Shown here: in pieces, positions 1 through 8,387 of the stretch | How the letters are laid out: each line of letters starts with the position of its first letter | How positions within the stretch are numbered: position 1 is the stretch's first letter | Assembly: GCA_023481285.1 (NCBI GenBank) | Contig: JAMCWL010000089.1 | Location: forward strand, 1-56,207 | DNA: 56,207 bases | Reading direction: 5' to 3' | DNA from: Actinomycetota bacterium | GTDB lineage: Bacteria > Actinomycetota > Aquicultoria > Aquicultorales > JAMCWL01 | Translations under genes and position numbers: made by a program | Notes under the pieces: generated by a model | The model's database searches: none | What the model was told of the DNA's origin: nothing | What the model saw: only the letters and a program-made list of their open reading frames with translations

Positions 1-12
1 CGGCCCCATCAC

Positions 13-1227
13 CTATGACGAGTTGCCGATCAAAAACTCGACCTCATTGGCGACCACCTGCCGGTGAATCTCCCGAAAATCCGCCTCGGGGATGATGACC
101 GGCCTCGCGCCTCGCTCGCCGACGATCCTTTCGATCCGGCCGGCGAAACCGGCGTCGCCGCCGCCCGTCGCGATCACCGCCGGCTCCATGCCCATCTCGA
201 CGGCCAGGGTGGTGATTCCCTCCACCAGATCGGCTTCGCCGTAGATCGCGGGACGGCGCCCGAAGAGCACCTTGTGGGCGTCGACCATGGCATCGAGCAG
301 TCGACCTCGCTCGTTCATATAGCGATCCGGAACCGGGCGACCGGTAAGCTCCGTCACCGCCTCGAGAAACCGGTCGGTATTCGCCAGGCCGATCGGCAGC
401 CCGATAACACGCCCCGGGACGCCGTACGATCGCTCGAGAAAGCCAGCGACCGACATCTCCCCGGAGGCCGACCCACCGCACTCGACGGTCGCCAGGGCAT
501 CCGACATGCTCTCGATCTCCTCCACCGCGGTTCCCCCCTCGGGGATCGGCCGGAAGGAGTCGTGCATCGGGGCGTCGAGCGTCTCTGAGACATCGGGAAG
601 GAGCGTGTAGGCAACGCCCGTTCGGTCGAGCAAATCCTTGATATACCTGGCGTCGGCCGGAGAGCAGTCGCCCGGAATCACGTTGATTTTTCCATTGGGG
701 TTCCCGGCCGGCGAGACCAGGCGCTCCACGAGCGATCTGAGCGCGACGCGGAATCCTTCCGACTGGCTTCCCCTATAGCTGGGGGTAGAGACCGGAACAA
801 TATAGGGGACGTTGGTTGCGTTTGTTGCATCGGCTATTTCCTGCTCGAACTCCTTGATAATTCTGGGCACGTCGTCGCCGATCGTCTCGGCTAGGCAGCC
901 CGTGACCACGCCGATGAGCGCCGGTCGGTAGCTCTTGATGACGTTGCGCAAGCCCTGTACCAGGTTGGCCTCCCCGCCGTAGACGGCTCCCTTCTCGCTC
1001 AAGCTGGATGAGGCGACATCGATCGGCTCGTTGAAGTGACCGGCCATATGCCGGCGCATGTAGGTGGCGCACCCCTGGGAGCCGTGGAGAAGCACCATGG
1101 TATCGGCCACCCCTTTCAGGGCGAAGACGGCCCCGATGGGCTCGCACATCTTGCAGGGATTGACGGCTACGACAGCCGGTTTGCTCTCCTCAAGGCGCAA
1201 GGTCTTTTTCCGATAGATCGCGCTCAT
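13..1227 (-). CDS. nifN: Nitrogenase FeMo-cofactor scaffold beta subunit NifN, apparently shortened at its C-terminus
   Basis: NifN pairs with NifE to form the scaffold on which the NifB precursor matures into FeMo-cofactor. The 404-residue product has the NifK/NifN fold: NPCKMCEPIGAVFAL (about residues 23-37), LLHGSQGCATYMRRH (46-60) and the GCLAETIGDDVP motif. I chose the ATG at 1225-1227 because it overlaps the nifE TGA (ATGA) and follows a GGGGATGG ribosome site; a GTG/ATG at 1254 lies further inside nifE. The reading frame ends at TAG (13-15) after LIGNSS. The paralogous NifK carries about 50 more residues past the matching LIGNSYGKY, including the GFPITDR segment. So the C-terminal tail is missing, or moved to another frame beyond the window edge, where only 12 nt remain. 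It is last of five nif genes in this window. Confidence 0.9.
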   Translation of the reverse strand: MSAIYRKKTLRLEESKPAVVAVNPCKMCEPIGAVFALKGVADTMVLLHGSQGCATYMRRHMAGHFNEPIDVASSSLSEKGAVYGGEANLVQGLRNVIKSYRPALIGVVTGCLAETIGDDVPRIIKEFEQEIADATNATNVPYIVPVSTPSYRGSQSEGFRVALRSLVERLVSPAGNPNGKINVIPGDCSPADARYIKDLLDRTGVAYTLLPDVSETLDAPMHDSFRPIPEGGTAVEEIESMSDALATVECGGSASGEMSVAGFLERSYGVPGRVIGLPIGLANTDRFLEAVTELTGRPVPDRYMNERGRLLDAMVDAHKVLFGRRPAIYGEADLVEGITTLAVEMGMEPAVIATGGGDAGFAGRIERIVGERGARPVIIPEADFREIHRQVVANEVEFLIGNSS

Positions 1228-2645
1228 CTTCCATCCCCACGCTCGAAGCGACATTCTTTATCGGCGATGGCCGGCCGGCGGTCGGCGGTTGTAATTTTTC
1301 GATAAGCGGCCCAGACGGGGCTGTTGACGGTAGCGTGCACTTCGCGAGCGAAGTTCAAAAGACCCTCGAATCCTGAGAAGAAGCGCTTCCGCTCGTGGTT
1401 GAAGTCGCAGAAGCCGATCCCCGATTTGTAGGCGATGGGCCGCTCCTTCACCCCACCGACCAAGATATCGACCTCCTGCTCGCCAATGAGCTCCACCAGC
1501 TCGAGGACCCCGGCATCGTCGATGATGACGGCGCCATCCATCGCTTCCGCCCTGATCTCCTCGTAATCCTCCGACTTGCCCGTCTGGCTGCCGGCGACGA
1601 CGACCTCCATCCCGAGATCGCGGAAGGCCTTGATGAGCGAGAGGGTCTTGAAGGCGCCGCCCATGTAGACGGCCGCCCGCTTGCCTTTGAGGACGTCGCG
1701 GTAGAGATCGAGCTCCCTGTCGACGGCCGCCCGCCGTTCTCTACAGAGCTTCCACGCCCGCTTGACCAAGGCCGGCTCATCGAAGAAGCCGGCGATCTTT
1801 ATGAGGGCCTCCTCCGTGTCGTCGAGCCCGAAGAAGCTCACCTTGACGAAGGGAATCCCGTACTTCTTCTGCATCTTCTTGGCGAGATAGGTCATCGACC
1901 CGGCGCACTGGACCGCGTTGAGACCCGCCGTATGGGCCTGCATGATCTCCGCCACCCGGGCGTCTCCGGTGAGCGTCGCCACCACCTCGATGCCAAGCTC
2001 GGCCAGGTAGTTCTTGATCACCCAGAGCTCTCCGGCCAAGTTGAACTCGCCCAGCAGGTTGATCGCGCGGGGAGAGTCCGCGCCGCGGTCGGAACGGCCG
2101 ATAATCTCGAGAAGCGCGTCGCACGCGGCGTGGTAGCCGTCCGCCTTGTTGCCCTTGAAGCCCTCGGACTGGACGGGGACGACGATAGTGCCCGTCTCCT
2201 CCTCGACCCGCTTGCAGACCGCGCGCAGGTCGTCGCCGATGACGCCGACGATGCAGGTCGAGTAGGCGAAGACGGCGGGCGGCCTGTGCTCCTCGATCAA
2301 CCCGCGAAGGGCTTGGTAAAGCTTCTCCTCGCCTCCGAAGATGACGTCCTTCTCCCGCATGTCGGTTGAGAAGCTGTAGCGGTAGGTTTCAGGACCGCTC
2401 GAGAGGCTCCCCCTGATGTCGCAGGTGTAGGCGGCGCATCCGATGGCGCCATGCACCAGGTGGACGGCGTCGGTTATCGGATTGAGTACCACCCGGGCTC
2501 CGTTGTAGACGCAGCCCCGCTGGCTCATCGCCCCGGCGACCGAGTTCACGTCGCAGACGATGTCGGCGTCCCGATCGGCCGTGTCCTTCTTATATATCTG
2601 TCGCCTGCGATCTGAGAGCACCGCGCTCCGTTCGTTCATGGACAC
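1224..2645 (-). CDS. nifE: Nitrogenase FeMo-cofactor scaffold alpha subunit NifE
   Basis: NifE is the NifD-like half of the NifEN scaffold for FeMo-cofactor assembly in the cytoplasm. The 473-residue protein shows the family landmarks: SVAGAMSQRGCVYNGAR (Cys45), HGAIGCAAYTCDIRGS (Cys70), STDMREKDVIFGGEEKL, STCIVGVIGDD and, near the C-terminus, FSGFEGLLNFAREV. Cys45 matches the cysteine position that is a TGA in nifD, so the scaffold paralogue keeps an ordinary Cys codon there. The GTG at 2643-2645 is the likely start: AAGGAGGT (whose first bases are the nifK stop codon) sits 8 nt upstream, whereas the ATG at 2639 would be 14 nt away. It lies 13 nt behind nifK and overlaps nifN by 4 nt, so translation is probably coupled. 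Confidence 0.95.
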   Translation of the reverse strand: MSMNERSAVLSDRRRQIYKKDTADRDADIVCDVNSVAGAMSQRGCVYNGARVVLNPITDAVHLVHGAIGCAAYTCDIRGSLSSGPETYRYSFSTDMREKDVIFGGEEKLYQALRGLIEEHRPPAVFAYSTCIVGVIGDDLRAVCKRVEEETGTIVVPVQSEGFKGNKADGYHAACDALLEIIGRSDRGADSPRAINLLGEFNLAGELWVIKNYLAELGIEVVATLTGDARVAEIMQAHTAGLNAVQCAGSMTYLAKKMQKKYGIPFVKVSFFGLDDTEEALIKIAGFFDEPALVKRAWKLCRERRAAVDRELDLYRDVLKGKRAAVYMGGAFKTLSLIKAFRDLGMEVVVAGSQTGKSEDYEEIRAEAMDGAVIIDDAGVLELVELIGEQEVDILVGGVKERPIAYKSGIGFCDFNHERKRFFSGFEGLLNFAREVHATVNSPVWAAYRKITTADRRPAIADKECRFERGDGR

Positions 2646-2658
2646 CCGCTTAACCTCC

Positions 2659-4017
2659 TTACTGAATCAGCTCAACCAAGTAGTCGGGAGTTCGATCTTC
2701 CTTCCAATCGAGAAGCGTATTGCCGATCCGCTCGACCAGCCAGGCGGTCCCGGCATAGCCGACGACCGGGAAGTGCTGGAGATTCGCCCGATCGGTGATC
2801 GGAAACCCGACGCGGATGAGGGGTATGCCCTCGGATCTCGCAATGTACTTCCCATAGCTGTTGCCGATCAAGAGATCGACCGGGTTCCTCTTAATCAGGC
2901 GGTGGAGCATGAAGAGATCGCTGTCGTCTACCACCGTCGCCTTGGGGGCGATCATCGTGACCGCCGCCTTCCAATCCTTGCTCCTCGTCCCGGTGAGAAC
3001 GTGCTCCGGCTCCATCCCCATGCTTACGCAGAAGCCGGTGAGCGCCTCGGTGACGTCCGGATCCCCGAAGATCGCCACCTTCTTGCCGTACCAGTGGGCG
3101 TGAGCGTCGAGCATCATATCGACCAGGCGCCCCCGCTCCTCCTCAAGCTCTTTGGGAATAGGCTTGCCCATCACCGCGGAGAGCCTCATGAGAAGCGCGT
3201 CGACGTTATCGATGCCTATGGGCACGGGGAGCACTTCGAGCGGCACCTGGAAGTTGGTTGCGAGCGCCATCCCGGCGGCATTGCCCGCCTCCCGGCCCAG
3301 GGCGATCGTCGCCTTGGACGCCCCCATCCGCTCGATCTCCTCGATCTTTGTGCCACCTTCCTGGTAGAGCTTGAGCTCGCCGGTCATCGGAGCATCGATC
3401 ACGCCGGAGACGTCCGGCAGCACGACCACCTCGGTGCCCATGATCTTCAATATCCGCTTGATCTCTCTCGCGTCGCTCGGGCTCACGAAGCCCGGCAGTA
3501 CATTGACAGCCTCCGCAGCCTCGCCGTTCTCGGCGAAGGCATCGACGGCCGCTTTGACCATGTTGGCGAAGCCGGTTATGTGCGAGCCGACGTAACTCGG
3601 CGTGCTTGCGCAGAATACCTTGACATCCTCGGGCAGCTCGCCGGCCCGCCGCATCTCCTCGACGATGCCCGGCACGTCGTCGCCGATGGTCTCCGCCGAG
3701 CAGGTCGTGTGGACTCCTACCACCTCCGGCTTGTAAATGTGAATGAGGTTCTTCAGCGCCATCTTAAGGTTTCCGGAGCCCCCGAAGACGACCTGTCCTT
3801 CGGTGAAAGAGCTTGTTGTCGTGATAATGGGCTCCCTGAAGTGCCTCGATAGATGCATCCTGAGATAGGAGGCGCAGCCCTGCGAGCCGTGACTGTGCGG
3901 CATGCAGCCATGGATCCCCAACGCCGCGTAGACGGCGCCGATGGGCTGGCAGGTCTTGGCCGGGTTGATGGCGAGCGCTTGCCGTTCGATATCGGGACAC
4001 TCAGCTATATCTACCAT
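2659..4017 (-). CDS. nifK: Nitrogenase molybdenum-iron protein beta chain NifK
   Basis: NifK forms the MoFe protein with NifD and supplies half of the P-cluster ligands. The 452-residue sequence has Cys23 (KTCQPIGAVYAAL), Cys48 (HGSQGCASYLRMH), Cys106 (HTTCSAETIGDDVP) and Ser141 (STPSYVGSH), at the places expected for the three ligand cysteines and the ligand serine of NifK. It lacks the long N-terminal extension of proteobacterial NifK, as in clostridial-type proteins, and it is complete at the C-terminus (GFPITDRANLQHFPVVGYAG). The ATG start has AAGGAGGT 5 nt upstream. The 35-nt spacer to nifD contains a copy of the transposase-linked repeat described at 4039-4056. I see no frameshift or missing ligand in this subunit. 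Confidence 0.97.
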   Translation of the reverse strand: MVDIAECPDIERQALAINPAKTCQPIGAVYAALGIHGCMPHSHGSQGCASYLRMHLSRHFREPIITTTSSFTEGQVVFGGSGNLKMALKNLIHIYKPEVVGVHTTCSAETIGDDVPGIVEEMRRAGELPEDVKVFCASTPSYVGSHITGFANMVKAAVDAFAENGEAAEAVNVLPGFVSPSDAREIKRILKIMGTEVVVLPDVSGVIDAPMTGELKLYQEGGTKIEEIERMGASKATIALGREAGNAAGMALATNFQVPLEVLPVPIGIDNVDALLMRLSAVMGKPIPKELEEERGRLVDMMLDAHAHWYGKKVAIFGDPDVTEALTGFCVSMGMEPEHVLTGTRSKDWKAAVTMIAPKATVVDDSDLFMLHRLIKRNPVDLLIGNSYGKYIARSEGIPLIRVGFPITDRANLQHFPVVGYAGTAWLVERIGNTLLDWKEDRTPDYLVELIQ

Positions 4018-4038
4018 CTAATACCTCCTTAAGCCTTA

Positions 4039-4056
4039 GGGGACGTTGTTTACTAA
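4039..4056. repeat. Solo copy of the RAYT terminal repeat at the nifD 3' end
   Basis: The 18-nt sequence GGGGACGTTGTTTACTAA differs at one base from the right terminal repeat (35459-35476, read on minus) and at two from the left terminal repeat (34423-34440) of the transposase element 30 kb away. On the nifD-coding strand it supplies the nifD stop codon (TAG at 4053-4055); the GTTAAC just before it encodes the final Leu-Thr. No inverted partner or transposase is present here, so this is a half-element. Confidence 0.8.
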
Positions 4057-5699
4057 GTTAACTTTTTCTCATCAGTCGCCACATCGGTTGCCATAGAATC
4101 GACGAGCTCCAGTTCGACCGCCCTTCTCCAGGGCGGGACGACCGCCTTCCAAATGGGGTTGTTGATCGCCATGTCCATATCCCGGGCAAAGTTGACCGCT
4201 CCCTCGAAGGCCGTGTACGGCCCCGAGTAGTCGTACGAGTGAATCTGGCGGGAGGCGACGCCCATCTTCTGAGTGATGTATCGGTCCTTGATCCCGGAGA
4301 GGAAGAGGTCCGGCTTCACGCCCTTCACGAACGCCTCGGTTTCGAAGTGGTTAAGGTCGTCCACCACGAACGCTCCTTCCTTCATGTGGACCATCATGCC
4401 CTCGTAGTCCATCAGGTGATCTGGAAGTGCTTCCTTTAGCTGCTCGATCCGCTCCTCGTCATACGGAGGCTTGGTACCCGGGTCCCGGTCGAAGGAGAGG
4501 TTGTCGATTATCCTATGGTGCGGCGCCTCCTTCATCTCCGGAATGACCCTCCGGCCCTCGTAATCATCGCGATGGGCAAACTGGTAGCCGGCAAGCACCG
4601 TTTCGACTCCCAGATCATTCAAGAGGTCCTGGTAATGATGCGAGCGGGAGCCGCCGGCAAAGACCATGGCTGTCTTGCCCTCAAGGCGCTGTCGGTAGTA
4701 CCCAAACTGGGGCTTTACTAATTCGAGCTCCTCCTCGATGACCTGCTCCGTGTTCTCGTAGATCAGAGGGTCGTTAAAAAACTTGGCCATCTCCCTCAGA
4801 GATTTGATTGTGGCCTCGATCCCGATGTAGTTGACCTTGAGCCAGGGGACGCCGAACTTCTGCTCCATCATCTTATTGCTATAGTTGATGGAGCGATGGC
4901 ACATGAGGATGGAGAGCTTTGCCCGATGGGCCCTCGCAAGATCCTCGAACTTGGAGTCGCCCGTGAAGACGCTGACGACGCGGTATCCTATCTTCTCAAG
5001 CAAGGGCTTGACTACCCAGACGTCGCCCCCGATGTTATACTCGCCGAAGATGTTGACGTCGAAGGGCGTCGGGTCTTCGAGCTCCTGCGTCCCGACCACC
5101 CGGGTGATGAGCGAGTTCGACGCAATGTGGTGGCCCGCCGACTGACTGACCCCCTTGTACCCCTCGCAGCTCACGGGGATCACCGTGACGCCGAGCTCCT
5201 CGGCGGCCTTCTCGCAGACGCTCTTGATATCGTCCCCGATCAGGCCGACCGGGCAGGTGGCGAAGACCCCGATGTACTTCGGCTTGAATATCTCGTAGGC
5301 TTCCCTGATCGCCTGGGCTAGCTTTTTCTCGCCCCCGAAAACGACATCCCGCTCCTGCATGTCCGTCGAGAGGCAGATTTGGTTGAAATGGTCGTAACCC
5401 TCCTCGGGACGAGCGAGGTTTCGCCTCGTGTTCCACGTATAGTAACCGCACCCGATGGGACCATGGGTGATGTGAAGAATATTCTTCACCGGACCAAAGA
5501 CCACGCCTTTGGCACCTGCATACGTTCAGCCGCGGTTGGTCATGATGCCGGGGATGGTGAAGACGTCCGCCTCGATCCTCTGCTCGGGGTCGCTCGGATT
5601 TCTGACGATCATATGCTTGCCACGCTCCCGGCCGACCTTCTTCGGGTAAGCCTCGACTATCTCGTTGATCAGGTTTTCGCGTTCTTCTATGGTTGCCAT
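4053..5699 (-). CDS. nifD: Nitrogenase molybdenum-iron protein alpha chain NifD with an in-frame TGA at a P-cluster cysteine codon
   Basis: NifD binds FeMo-cofactor and shares the P-cluster with NifK. The frame runs 548 codons from ATG 5697-5699 (AAAGGAG 9 nt upstream) to TAG 4053-4055, interrupted only by TGA at 5526-5528, codon 58. Context is MTNRG-[TGA]-TYAGAKGVVFGP. Family members have RGCAYAG here, and that Cys (Cys62 in Azotobacter NifD) is a P-cluster ligand. The other ligands are intact: Cys84 (GPIGCGYYTW), Cys149 (ATCPVGLIGDD), FeMo-cofactor ligands Cys267 (MCHRSINY) and His487 (IHSYDYSGPY), plus Gln186 and His190 (VSQSAGHH). An insertion around residues 345-400 resembles clostridial-type NifD. 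Readings are selenocysteine at codon 58 (see 5493-5513), a recent nonsense mutation, or a one-base sequence error (TGC to TGA). The rest shows no decay. Confidence 0.9.
5493..5513 (-). promoter_or_regulatory. Candidate bacterial SECIS-like hairpin downstream of the nifD TGA
   Basis: On the nifD mRNA strand a perfect 6-bp stem, CCAAAG (5512-5507) with CTTTGG (5499-5494), closes a 7-nt loop GCGTGGT (5506-5500). A G-U pair (5513/5493) extends the stem. The loop begins 19 nt after the TGA, with G as its first base. Bacterial SECIS models expect a stem-loop inside the coding region a short distance after UGA, with a G at the start of the apical loop. The fit is geometric only; a hairpin this size can occur by chance in coding DNA. 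Confidence 0.4.
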
Positions 5700-5728
5700 G
5701 TCAATCATCTCCTTTCTGTTTGCTTTTT

Positions 5729-5763
5729 GTCCGCCGTCGGCCGTCCGCCGTCCGCCGTCCGCC
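5729..5763. repeat. Heptamer tandem repeat GTCCGCC x5 between nifH and nifD
   Basis: Five head-to-tail 7-nt units, GTCCGCC with one GTCGGCC variant, occupy 5729-5763, just upstream of the nifD ribosome site. Two other arrays with different sequence but the same 7-nt period lie at 44717-44747 and 49251-49285. Confidence 0.85.
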
Positions 5764-5782
5764 GCTTTCTAGACGCCAGATC

Positions 5783-5873
5783 GGGCCTTCGGCCCTACGG
5801 GTAGGGCGCGTTCCCCGAACGCGCCGTCGCCATGTTTGCGCCTCAATCGGTCCGTTCGGGGAACGGACCCTAC
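5783..5873. repeat. Three consecutive hairpins (REP-like) in the nifH-nifD spacer
   Basis: Three perfect palindromes follow one another: GGGCC-TTC-GGCCC (5783-5795), GGCGCGTTC-CCC-GAACGCGCC (5805-5825) and GGTCCGTTC-GGG-GAACGGACC (5849-5869). The outer two are bracketed by GTAGGG (5801-5806) and CCCTAC (5868-5873), so each long hairpin has a GTAGGG foot on one strand. In the nifH transcript they would form strong stem-loops 3' of nifH (stop at 5966-5968). Known roles of such elements include 3'-end protection and differential expression of operon genes; here that is inference. The remainder of the 266-nt spacer (5874-5965) holds only degenerate CCAAG-containing repeats. Confidence 0.8.
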
Positions 5874-5965
5874 TACGCTATCTGGTTTCTTGGATTCTCA
5901 GTTCAGACGCTTGAAAGAAATTTCCAGGAAACCAAGAGGCCAAGTCGCCAAGACACTAGAGCTTC

Positions 5966-7272
<1,307 letters not shown>

Positions 7273-7728
7273 ATGACCGCCCCTCTAAACGACAAAGCCG
7301 AAATCATTGCCACACTCAAACGGCTGGTAGATTTCATCCAACCGAATACCTCGTCATTGATAGTGCTCTCCGAGGGAAGAAATCGCTATATCTGCGACAA
7401 GGAGCCTTTCAAGAAGGGATTCCTGGACGACGTCGAGAAAAGACATGAACTTACACGCAGACTGAGAACGCTGGATAGGACAAAAGCATCGATCCTACTG
7501 CTCTGGTATGTGGAGACAAAATCGAAGGTCGAAATCGCCCGGATACTGGGGTTATCCAGAACTCACATTTATCGCCTACACAACGAGGCGATAGAGGAAC
7601 TTGTCGCAATGAACGCGGAGGCTCCGAGAAAACCCCGGAGCCCTATTCCGTGCGGACCAATCCGACCGTCATCGAGTGAGGCGCCGCTACTCCACCATCG
7701 AGTGACGCGCCGCGGCTCCGCTATCTAG
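7273..7728 (+). CDS. Small sigma-70 region-4-like helix-turn-helix protein
   Basis: The protein (151 residues from ATG 7273-7275; a TTG at 7243 would add 10) has a central part that reads like a sigma factor region 4. RHELTRRLRTLDRTKASILL is followed by a helix-turn-helix, KSKVEIARILGLSRTHIYRL, at about residues 84-103. No region 2 is visible, so it is not a complete sigma factor; phage-type regulators of the ArpU/RinA kind have this size and layout, which is only a structural parallel. The last ~35 residues are Pro/Arg/Ser-rich and coincide with a direct repeat (7671-7713), so the original C-terminus may have been shorter. No strong ribosome site is visible (AGGGTA 12 nt upstream). It stands alone on the plus strand, divergent from nifH and convergent with the gene at 7743. 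Confidence 0.6.
   Translation: MTAPLNDKAEIIATLKRLVDFIQPNTSSLIVLSEGRNRYICDKEPFKKGFLDDVEKRHELTRRLRTLDRTKASILLLWYVETKSKVEIARILGLSRTHIYRLHNEAIEELVAMNAEAPRKPRSPIPCGPIRPSSSEAPLLHHRVTRRGSAI
7671..7713. repeat. 17-nt direct repeat at the 3' end of the region-4-like gene
   Basis: ATCGAGTGAGGCGCCGC (7671-7687) recurs as ATCGAGTGACGCGCCGC (7697-7713), one mismatch, 26-nt period, with a degraded third copy (ATCTAGTGAGG) near 7723. A hairpin GGCTCCG/CGGAGCC lies just before it near 7620-7643. Confidence 0.7.
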
Positions 7729-7742
7729 TGAGGAACTATCAT

Positions 7743-8387
7743 CTACTCGTAAGCAGCGCTCTTCACGTACCAAAAACCATTCAGGAAGACCATGTCAATC
7801 GTGACCGGCTCCGTGGTACCGTCTTTGTTAAACACGGTTCCCTCTATCGTCACATTCTCGTTGCTCTTCTTCACGGTGTTGTTGAAGACGATCTTCGAAA
7901 TCGTCCCGTTGAGGAGATCCGTGAAGACCTCCTGGTTGTCGGCTTGCGTCTGCACCAGGCTGTCACCGAGTTTCATCTCGCCCGGTCCTATGCTGGCCAT
8001 CTGGCCCGGCACGCCGGCATTGCTCAGCCGCCTGATCTGAGTCATATAGAACTTATCCTGTACGTTATCAATATACACGATGCCATCCAAGGATGACTGA
8101 TCCGTATAGAACGCTTTAATGAACACCTGCTTGTCGTTTTGGTTAACGCCTATGACATCTATGTTCTTGATTTGACCCTCCGCCAACCTCCTCATGTTTT
8201 CTCTGGAATTTTGCTGATCGATAATCAGCTTCTTCGCCAGATCATTATATTCCGCCGCCTTAGCTGGAGACTGCTGGGATTTGCCTTGAACGTTCACGCT
8301 GTCCTGCCTTTGCGATACCGCGGAATAGGACCACGAAAGCAGAAGAGCCAAGGCCAAAACAACGCTGCCTATGATTATTTTTTTCAC
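7743..8387 (-). CDS. Exported protein of unknown function
   Basis: The 214-residue product begins with a clear signal sequence: two lysines, then a hydrophobic core IIIGSVVLALALLLSW (about 4-20), and likely cleavage after SYSA. There is no lipobox cysteine, so secretion or an uncleaved membrane anchor are the options. The mature part has a Gln/Lys-rich stretch (24-60) and then a beta-rich region ending FLNGFWYVKSAAYE. I do not recognise the family; the late VTIDMVFLNGFWYV pattern resembles small NTF2-like secreted domains, but that is weak. The GTG start overlaps the transaldolase stop (GTGA) and has AAAGGAG 8 nt upstream, so it is the last gene of the heptose operon. It converges with the plus-strand gene ending at 7728. 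Confidence 0.75.
   Translation of the reverse strand: MKKIIIGSVVLALALLLSWSYSAVSQRQDSVNVQGKSQQSPAKAAEYNDLAKKLIIDQQNSRENMRRLAEGQIKNIDVIGVNQNDKQVFIKAFYTDQSSLDGIVYIDNVQDKFYMTQIRRLSNAGVPGQMASIGPGEMKLGDSLVQTQADNQEVFTDLLNGTISKIVFNNTVKKSNENVTIEGTVFNKDGTTEPVTIDMVFLNGFWYVKSAAYE

Noticed and set aside
1395..2369. Long open frame on the plus strand opposite nifE, and similar long frames opposite nifK, nifH, murB and ftsI
   Set aside because: These are antisense shadows of GC-rich conserved genes; their translations show no family resemblance and no ribosome sites.
5502..5504. Independent downstream start of NifD at GTG 5502-5504, giving a short protein after the TGA
   Set aside because: No ribosome binding site precedes it, the family region before it (RG-C-AYAGxKG) is clearly encoded in the same frame on both sides of the TGA, and such a protein would lack the first P-cluster ligand.
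5500..5699. Frameshift in nifD as the cause of the split
   Set aside because: Both parts are in the same frame and the spacing to the family sequence is exact; a single codon TGA is the only difference.
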